Made by a program: the position numbers and the translations under genes
Part shown: piece after piece, positions 21,906 through 26,828 of the stretch
Numbering within the stretch: the first letter of the stretch is position 1
How the letters are laid out: each line of letters starts with the position of its first letter
Origin: JAIYDJ01 sp031400505
GTDB taxonomy: Bacteria > Pseudomonadota > Alphaproteobacteria > Rhodobacterales > Rhodobacteraceae
Length of the DNA stretch: 26,828 bases
Reading direction: 5' to 3'
Assembly (NCBI GenBank): GCA_031400505.1
Contig: JANNPZ010000074.1
Location: 1-26,828 of the forward strand
The notes under the pieces: model-generated
Databases searched by the model: none
Seen by the model: the letters and a program-made list of their open reading frames with translations, nothing else
Told to the model about the DNA's origin: nothing

Positions 21906-22435
21906 TCCGTCGTCACAACCTGCGCGAAATCCGACCCCAGCAGCGACAGCGTCACCCGCAGCACCGTTGCCCCGTCGATCCGCCCGCCGTCATGCGCCGC
22001 AATATCAAAGCCGATCAACGCATCCCCCGGCAGGATCACTGAAAAGCCAAGGTCCGCCGCCGCCCGCGTGGTCGAGGTGACGCAGAACGCCGCCACCGCG
22101 CCTACAATCACCAGCCTGTCGATCCCGTGACGGCGCAGATGCGCATCAAGCCCGGTGCCGGCAAACCCGGACGAGCCGGATTTCCAAAGCACCGTCTCGC
22201 TCGCCGAAGGAACCGCGCAAGGCATCGGCAGCCCCCCCGGCGCATCGCGGCGAAAGGGCGAGTCCGGGTGAACATCGTCGTGATGCACATGCACCACCGG
22301 TCGGCCCTGCGCGCGAAAGAAAGCCAAGAGCGCCGCGACATGCGCCTCGGCCTCTGGCGTTACCGGCGTTCGACCCGCCGCAATGCGGTCCGCCATCCCC
22401 ATCTGCATGTCGATGACCAGAAGCGCCGTTGCCAT
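21878..22435 (-). CDS. Isochorismatase-family cysteine hydrolase
   Basis: The 185-residue protein has the cysteine hydrolase fold and triad: Asp10 in ALLVIDMQ, a lysine in VLWKSGSSGF and the nucleophilic cysteine in VGAVAAFCVTSTTRAAADLGF. Family members cleave amides (nicotinamidase, N-carbamoyl compounds) or isochorismate; the substrate here is open. HHDDVHPDSPFR near residue 53 resembles the loop before the substrate pocket in YcaC- and nicotinamidase-like members. It starts one base after the stop of the DUF1993 gene (TAGCATG), so the two are almost certainly cotranscribed and coupled. The stop lies inside the convergent MFS gene. Confidence 0.92.
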   Translation of the reverse strand: MATALLVIDMQMGMADRIAAGRTPVTPEAEAHVAALLAFFRAQGRPVVHVHHDDVHPDSPFRRDAPGGLPMPCAVPSASETVLWKSGSSGFAGTGLDAHLRRHGIDRLVIVGAVAAFCVTSTTRAAADLGFSVILPGDALIGFDIAAHDGGRIDGATVLRVTLSLLGSDFAQVVTTDQVAGLIAA

Positions 22436-22436
22436 G

Positions 22437-22937
22437 CTAAAGCCCCGTTGCGCCCATGAAGTCCATCTTGCCGACTTCGACCCCGCTATGGCGCAACAGG
22501 CCGTAGGCGGTTGCGGCATGGAAATAGACCTGCGGCAACGAATAGACCGTCAGATACTGCAGCCCCGGCATCGAGACATCCTGCCCGCGGATCTTCACTG
22601 TGACCAACCGCTCTGCGGCGCCGTCGAGCGCCGCCGGATCCAGCGCCGCCAGATAGTCTCGCGCCTTTTCTACCCGCGCGATCAATTCGGCAAAGCTGGT
22701 TTCGGTGTCCGGGAAGGATGGCACCTCGACGCCCGCCAGTCGCGCCCCGGCACGGGCACAGAAATCGGCCGTCAGTTGCACCTGCCGTGTCAGCGTGAAC
22801 ATGTCGGGGAAAAGCCGCGCCGTCAGCAGGGCTGCGGGGTCGATCTTGCGCGCGGCGCAATGGGCCTCGGCCTTGGTCAGCATAGTGGCAAGTGCCGTCA
22901 GCATCCGCGTCATCGGGGGCACGATATGGGCGTACAT
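22437..22937 (-). CDS. DUF1993 family protein
   Basis: The 166-residue protein is alpha-helical and cytoplasmic by composition. It matches the DUF1993 pattern: MLTALATMLTKAEAHC at the start, LFPDMFTLTRQVQLTADFCARAGARLAG in the middle (about 62-89), ETSFAELIARVEKARDYL, and FHAATAYGLLRHSGVEVGKMDFMG at the C-terminus. The fold is a four-helix bundle related to the DinB superfamily. Function is unknown. The start ATG 22937 has AGGAG seven bases upstream. It is immediately upstream of the cysteine hydrolase gene with a one-base gap, so the two form a small operon. Confidence 0.9.
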   Translation of the reverse strand: MYAHIVPPMTRMLTALATMLTKAEAHCAARKIDPAALLTARLFPDMFTLTRQVQLTADFCARAGARLAGVEVPSFPDTETSFAELIARVEKARDYLAALDPAALDGAAERLVTVKIRGQDVSMPGLQYLTVYSLPQVYFHAATAYGLLRHSGVEVGKMDFMGATGL

Positions 22938-23020
22938 CAGATATCTCCTGTTGGGTGTGCCCCTATGCTACGCCAGCCCGACTCAGTGCGCCAGTGCCGC
23001 CAGGTGCCAATGCCGGGTGA

Positions 23021-23036
23021 GGGGGGTCGACCCCCC
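23021..23036 (-). terminator. GC palindrome after the lytic transglycosylase gene
   Basis: GGGGGGTC followed by GACCCCCC is a perfect 16-base palindrome about 25 bases past the transglycosylase stop on the minus strand. It could form a 6-bp hairpin with a four-base loop or act as a protein site. No T-run follows, so termination is only plausible. It resembles the other 3' hairpin elements in position but not in tail sequence. Confidence 0.4.
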
Positions 23037-23060
23037 CGAGAACGGCGGCCCCGCGCGGGT

Positions 23061-24284
23061 TCAGCGCAGCCGCGTCAGGATATCCAGACTTGGGTACCCA
23101 TCCGGCACAAGACCTATCGACCTCTGAAACGCCCGCACCGCCGCAATCGTCAAAGGCCCGATCTTGCCGTCCACTCCGCCGGGATCAAACCCCGCCGCGC
23201 CAAGCCGGGTCTGCATCTCGATCCGCTCGGGCAGGGTCAGCGCGCGGTAGTCGCGGGGCCAGCTTGCCTGAATCGCTGGGCCTCCCTTGATCCGGTCGGC
23301 CAGATGCCCCACCGCAATCACATAGGCATCGGCGGTGTTATAGGTCTCGATCACCTGAAAGTTCGAGAAAATCAGAAACGCCGCCCCGCGCGCCCCCCCC
23401 GGCAGCAGGACCGAGGCCATCCCGTGATCGGGCAGTGCCCCCCCGGCCCATGGCTGCACCCCCAAAGCCTGCCACTCGGCAACGGTCCGCTTCACCTGCT
23501 CGCCCGTCTGCCCATAGTCGAACCCGTCCGGCAGGCGCACCTCCAGCCCCCAAAGCTGCCCCTTGGTCCAGCCGTTCTTCGCCAGATAGGCCGCCGTTGA
23601 AGCCAGCGCATCGGTGGGGTCATCGCCCCAGATGTCGCTCTTCCCGTCGCCCGTGAAATCCACCGCAAAGGTCTGATACGAGGTCGGCATGAACTGCGTA
23701 TGCCCCATTGCCCCGGCCCAGGACCCGACCATCCGGTCCGCCGTCGTGTCGCCCGATTGCAGGATTTGCAAGGCCGCCAGCAGCTGCGACTGAAAGAACC
23801 CGGCCCGGCGTCCGTCAAAGGTCAGCGTCGCCAGCGCATCGAGCGTGCGCACATCGCCCCGTACCGCGCCATAGGCCGATTCGAGCCCCCAGATCGCGAC
23901 CACCACCTCTTTTTCCACACCATATGTGGCCTCGATCCGGTCCAGCAGGCCCGCGTGTTTCGCCAACGCGTCGAGACCTGCCGACACGCGGTCGTCCGAC
24001 ACCGCAGTGTCCAGATAGTCCCAGATCGTCTTGGTGAATTCGTTCTGGTTGCGGTCGCGGCGCACTACGTCGGGAAGGTAGGACAGATCTGACGTTGCCG
24101 CATCGAACACCTCGGCGGAGAGTCCCTGCTGCAGCGCCGAAGCGCGCCATTCCCTGATCCAGGCGTTGAGGCTGATCGTCGAAGGTTCGGTGTCGGTCAT
24201 CGCGGGCGTATCCTCGGCCAGTGCGGGCGACAGGGCCAGCCCGATCAGCGCACACCATGCTGCCGCAAGACACACCCGCCGCAT
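23061..24284 (-). CDS. MltB-type lytic murein transglycosylase with PG-binding domain
   Basis: The 407-residue exported enzyme cleaves peptidoglycan glycan strands with formation of 1,6-anhydro-MurNAc ends. A signal peptide (MRRVCLAAAWCALIGLALSPALA) is followed by the SLT-2/MltB catalytic domain, about 35-325. The catalytic glutamate is Glu135 in IWGLESAYG, and GHTQFMPTSYQ and DFTGDGKSDIWGDD follow as in MltB. A peptidoglycan-binding-1 domain ends the protein (about 340-405: LQTRLGAAGFDPGGVDG is close to the sequence seen; KIGPLTIAAVRAFQRSIGL). There is no lipobox, so it is soluble rather than an outer-membrane lipoprotein. ATG 24284 is chosen because the longer upstream reading lacks a signal. 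Confidence 0.92.
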   Translation of the reverse strand: MRRVCLAAAWCALIGLALSPALAEDTPAMTDTEPSTISLNAWIREWRASALQQGLSAEVFDAATSDLSYLPDVVRRDRNQNEFTKTIWDYLDTAVSDDRVSAGLDALAKHAGLLDRIEATYGVEKEVVVAIWGLESAYGAVRGDVRTLDALATLTFDGRRAGFFQSQLLAALQILQSGDTTADRMVGSWAGAMGHTQFMPTSYQTFAVDFTGDGKSDIWGDDPTDALASTAAYLAKNGWTKGQLWGLEVRLPDGFDYGQTGEQVKRTVAEWQALGVQPWAGGALPDHGMASVLLPGGARGAAFLIFSNFQVIETYNTADAYVIAVGHLADRIKGGPAIQASWPRDYRALTLPERIEMQTRLGAAGFDPGGVDGKIGPLTIAAVRAFQRSIGLVPDGYPSLDILTRLR

Positions 24285-24350
24285 GTTGACCCCAATCCCG
24301 TTGCCGCCCGCCCGACCATTTAGTGAAACCCCGCGCCGATGCAAGGTGGC

Positions 24351-26582
24351 TTACTTGCGCTTGCGCATCACCCGCCGCTTGGCCTCCTTGGCCGCAAATT
24401 TTGCCGGTTTGCGCGGCTGATAGCCTTTGCCCGGTCGCCCCGTCGGCAAGGTCCGCCCCTCGAGCATCAAGAGATCGAGCATCAGCCCCCCCGTCACCGG
24501 CACCGCCTCGTCCAGCCGCACCGTGACGCGCTGTCCGATGCCAAGGGTCACCCCGGTATCGGCCCCCATCAGCGTCTGGGTATTGGCGTCATAATGGAAG
24601 AACTCGCGCCCCACCGACCGGATCGGGATCAGGCCATCCGCCCCCGTCTCGTCCAGCTTCACGAACAGCCCGAACCGCTGCACGCCCGAAATCCGACCGG
24701 TAAACTCGACCCCCACGCGGTCCGAGAGATAGGCCGCCAAATAGCGGTCCACCGTATCACGCTCTGCCGCCATGCTGCGCCGTTCGGCGTCCGAGATCAG
24801 CTTGGCGGTCTCATCCAGCATCTCGATATCCTGCGCCGACAGCCCGTCCTTGCCCCAGCCATGCCCGGCAATCAGCGCGCGGTGCACGATCAGGTCGGAA
24901 TAGCGCCGGATGGGACTGGTGAAATGCGCATAGTTGCGCAGTGCCAGGCCGAAATGCCCGAAGTTCTGCGGATTGTAATAGGCCTGCGTCATACTGCGCA
25001 GGGTGGTGATGTTCATCAGCTCGTCAAACTCGGTGCCGCGTGCTTGATCGAGCAACCGGTTCAGATGCCGGGTCTGCAAGACCTGCCCCTTGGCCAGAAC
25101 GAACCCCGACGCCTCGGCCACTTCGCGCAGCGCATCGAGCTTTTCTGGGCTAGGTTCTTCGTGCACGCGAAACAGCAACGGCTGCTTGATCCTGACCAAC
25201 TCCTCGGCGGCGGCCACATTGGCCTGGATCATGAACTCTTCGATCAGCTTGTGCGCATCGAACCGGTCGCCGTAGGCGATCGACAGAACCTGCCCTTCGT
25301 CCGACAAGATGATCTTGCGTTCCGGCAGGTCAAGATCCAGCGGCTGGCGCAGCGCGCGGGCGGTTTTCGTCGCGGCGTATGCGGCGTAAAGCGGGGTGAT
25401 GACGGTGTCCATCAACGGTGCGGTCACAGCATCGGGGTTGCCGTCTTGCGCGTCCTGCACTTGGCCATAGTGCAGCGAGGCGCGGCTGCGCATCAGGCCC
25501 CGGGTAAAACGGTGGCTGATCTTGGCACCTTGGGCGTCCAGTACCATCCGCACCGCCAGACAGGGCCGGTCCACATTGCCATGCAAGCTGCACAGATCGC
25601 CCGACAGAACATCGGGCAGCATCGGCACCACGCGGTCGGGGAAATAGGTGGAATTGCCGCGCTTGCGCGCCTCGCGGTCCAGCGCAGAACCGGGGCGGAC
25701 GTAGTGGGCGACATCGGCAATCGCGACCCAGACGACAAACCCGCCGGGGTTCTTCGGGTCAGGGTCGGGCTGCGCATAGACCGCGTCATCGCGGTCGCGG
25801 GCATCGATTGGGTCGATGGTGACAAGGGGTAGGTCGCGCAAATCCTCGCGGCCGTCCAGAGGCGCGGGCTGTGCCGCATCCGCCTCGGCGATCACGGCAT
25901 CGGGGAAATGGTCGGGGATGGCGTGCTGATGAATGGCGATCAGGCTGACGGCGCGTGCCCCCGACGGATCCCCCAGCCGTGCCACGATCCGCGCCTGTGG
26001 CAAGCCCATGCGGCGGTTGCCGACCTGTTCGGCCTCGACCAACTCGCCATCCTTCGCCCCGGCCATCGCATCGCGGGCGACGCGCCATTCCTTGTCGGCA
26101 CCCTTGTCGATCGGCACGATCCGCCCGCCTTCATCGTTCGCACGGAACACCCCCAGCAGTTTCAACGGGTTCGACCCGATCTTGCGGATCAGCCGGGCGG
26201 TATAGGCGTGATCTTCGTCCTCGACGGCCGTCAGCCGCGCCAGAATGCGGTCGCCTTCCCCTAAAGCCGGATCGCCCTTTTGCGGGTTGATCAGGATGCG
26301 CGCGGCCCCCTGATCCTCCATGGCGCGGGCGTACAGATCGCCCTGCGCATCCGGGGCCAGCACCACCAGCATCGCCACGGGGGGCAGCACGCCCGCCTCG
26401 CGGAACTGCCGCTCGCGACGTTCCAGGGCACCGTCGGCCTCCATCTCGCGCAAGAGGCGTTTCAGGTCGATACGGGCGTCGCCCTTGATGCCAAAGGCGC
26501 GCGCAATGTCACGCTTGGCCGACTGGGTGGGGTTGTCCGCGATCCATTGCAGGATCTGCTCTTTGGTGGGGATGTCATTCAT
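24351..26582 (-). CDS. rnr: Ribonuclease R
   Basis: RNase R is a processive 3'-to-5' exoribonuclease that degrades structured RNA and acts in rRNA quality control. The 743 residues hold an N-terminal helix-turn-helix region (about 1-60), cold-shock domains (to about 230), and the RNB domain beginning near 245. The metal-binding aspartates are in VTIDPIDARDRDDAV (Asp257, Asp263, Asp265, Asp266). An S1 domain spans about 640-720 (GRISGVQRFGLFVKL), and a basic tail ends in RKPAKFAAKEAKRRVMRKRK. The HTH and lysine-rich tail favour RNase R over RNase II. ATG 26582 lies 33 bases after the upstream gene, so cotranscription is likely. Confidence 0.96.
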   Translation of the reverse strand: MNDIPTKEQILQWIADNPTQSAKRDIARAFGIKGDARIDLKRLLREMEADGALERRERQFREAGVLPPVAMLVVLAPDAQGDLYARAMEDQGAARILINPQKGDPALGEGDRILARLTAVEDEDHAYTARLIRKIGSNPLKLLGVFRANDEGGRIVPIDKGADKEWRVARDAMAGAKDGELVEAEQVGNRRMGLPQARIVARLGDPSGARAVSLIAIHQHAIPDHFPDAVIAEADAAQPAPLDGREDLRDLPLVTIDPIDARDRDDAVYAQPDPDPKNPGGFVVWVAIADVAHYVRPGSALDREARKRGNSTYFPDRVVPMLPDVLSGDLCSLHGNVDRPCLAVRMVLDAQGAKISHRFTRGLMRSRASLHYGQVQDAQDGNPDAVTAPLMDTVITPLYAAYAATKTARALRQPLDLDLPERKIILSDEGQVLSIAYGDRFDAHKLIEEFMIQANVAAAEELVRIKQPLLFRVHEEPSPEKLDALREVAEASGFVLAKGQVLQTRHLNRLLDQARGTEFDELMNITTLRSMTQAYYNPQNFGHFGLALRNYAHFTSPIRRYSDLIVHRALIAGHGWGKDGLSAQDIEMLDETAKLISDAERRSMAAERDTVDRYLAAYLSDRVGVEFTGRISGVQRFGLFVKLDETGADGLIPIRSVGREFFHYDANTQTLMGADTGVTLGIGQRVTVRLDEAVPVTGGLMLDLLMLEGRTLPTGRPGKGYQPRKPAKFAAKEAKRRVMRKRK

Positions 26583-26615
26583 GGGCAGGCAGGTAGCACG
26601 GAACCGGTCTGCCTT

Positions 26616-26828
26616 CTACTGCCCAAGATGCGCAGCACCCCGTGCCGCCGCCAAAACCATCTGCCGTTGGCGTTCCCGAAACCGCGCCCGATCAGCATCC
26701 GAGTATTCGGGCAGACAGGCGGCACAGGACACGCCCTTTTCAAACGCGGGATTTTCGCGTTGTTGCGCCGTCAACGGCCGCCCGCAAGCCCGGCAGGTGG
26801 TATGCGGGCCGGGGATCAACCCGTGCCC
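26616..26828 (-). CDS. Partial: C-terminal end of a TrhO/UPF0176-like rhodanese
   Basis: Only the last 71 codons are in the window; the frame is open to the edge, so the gene continues beyond 26828. The tail reads GHGLIPGPHTTCRACGRPL, then GVSCAACLPEY and RARFRERQRQMVLA, ending in RGAAHLGQ. Two CxxC pairs (CRAC, CAAC) and the RFRERQRQ-LA-RG-H pattern are those found at the C-terminus of UPF0176/TrhO rhodanese-type proteins, which hydroxylate uridine 34 of some tRNAs. The catalytic rhodanese cysteine would lie outside the window, so the assignment rests on the zinc-like tail alone. It is 33 bases upstream of rnr on the same strand. Confidence 0.7.
   Translation of the reverse strand, partial: GHGLIPGPHTTCRACGRPLTAQQRENPAFEKGVSCAACLPEYSDADRARFRERQRQMVLAAARGAAHLGQ

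Noticed and set aside
22383..23600. Plus-strand ORF of 405 codons across three minus-strand genes
   Set aside because: It crosses the start and stop of the DUF1993 and transglycosylase genes, which are well supported.
24339..25832. Plus-strand ORF of 497 codons opposite rnr
   Set aside because: RNase R motifs are intact on the minus strand; the opposite reading has a His/Arg/Gln-rich composition without domains.

Overview
The window reads as a chromosomal segment of a high-GC alphaproteobacterium, most likely of the Rhodobacteraceae (Rhodobacter/Paracoccus/Roseobacter group). This is an inference from protein character (RsfS, RlmH, GpmI, EnvC, CtpA and RppH in one run, a 96-residue L28, RNase R of 743 residues), high coding density, and GC-rich 3' hairpin elements typical of intergenic DNA in this family. 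I see no rRNA, tRNA, CRISPR array, insertion sequence or prophage. Almost all of it is core metabolism and housekeeping.

Layout. 1-3687, all on the minus strand: a CcdA/DsbD-type membrane thiol transporter and a periplasmic thioredoxin (likely operon), a two-helix membrane protein of unknown function, and leuC. Two copies of a 53-bp repeat lie between these genes, and each is the 3' end of an ORF of exactly 28 codons. 3688-4053 is a non-coding divergent region. 4054-9576, plus strand: rsfS, rlmH, gpmI, envC, ctpA and rppH, joining ribosome silencing and modification, glycolysis, cell-division amidase activation, periplasmic proteolysis and mRNA 5' decapping. 9778-12471, minus strand: a 2OG-Fe(II) oxygenase, a copper pair (PCu(A)C chaperone and a DUF2946-like protein) separated by a perfect 12-bp inverted repeat, rpmB, and an ArsR-type regulator. 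12543-16073: a DMT exporter divergent from the regulator, a PEP mutase/isocitrate lyase-family enzyme, the MeaB GTPase, and a DUF3108 protein. 16081-21905, plus strand: hrpB, fadH and an MFS transporter. 21878-26828, minus strand: a cysteine hydrolase, a DUF1993 protein, an MltB-type lytic transglycosylase, RNase R, and the C-terminal end of a TrhO/UPF0176-like rhodanese cut by the window edge.

The least ordinary signals are not large genes: (1) the paired 28-codon ORF/repeat beside leuC; (2) the perfect dyad between the two copper genes, four bases from the ribosome binding site of the chaperone; (3) a family of 3' hairpin elements with a fixed orientation relative to the upstream stop codon; (4) the uncertain start of rsfS, with a possible coupled upstream ORF. 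None of these amounts to a demonstrated new system. The repeat/sORF pair is the best candidate for something not previously described.
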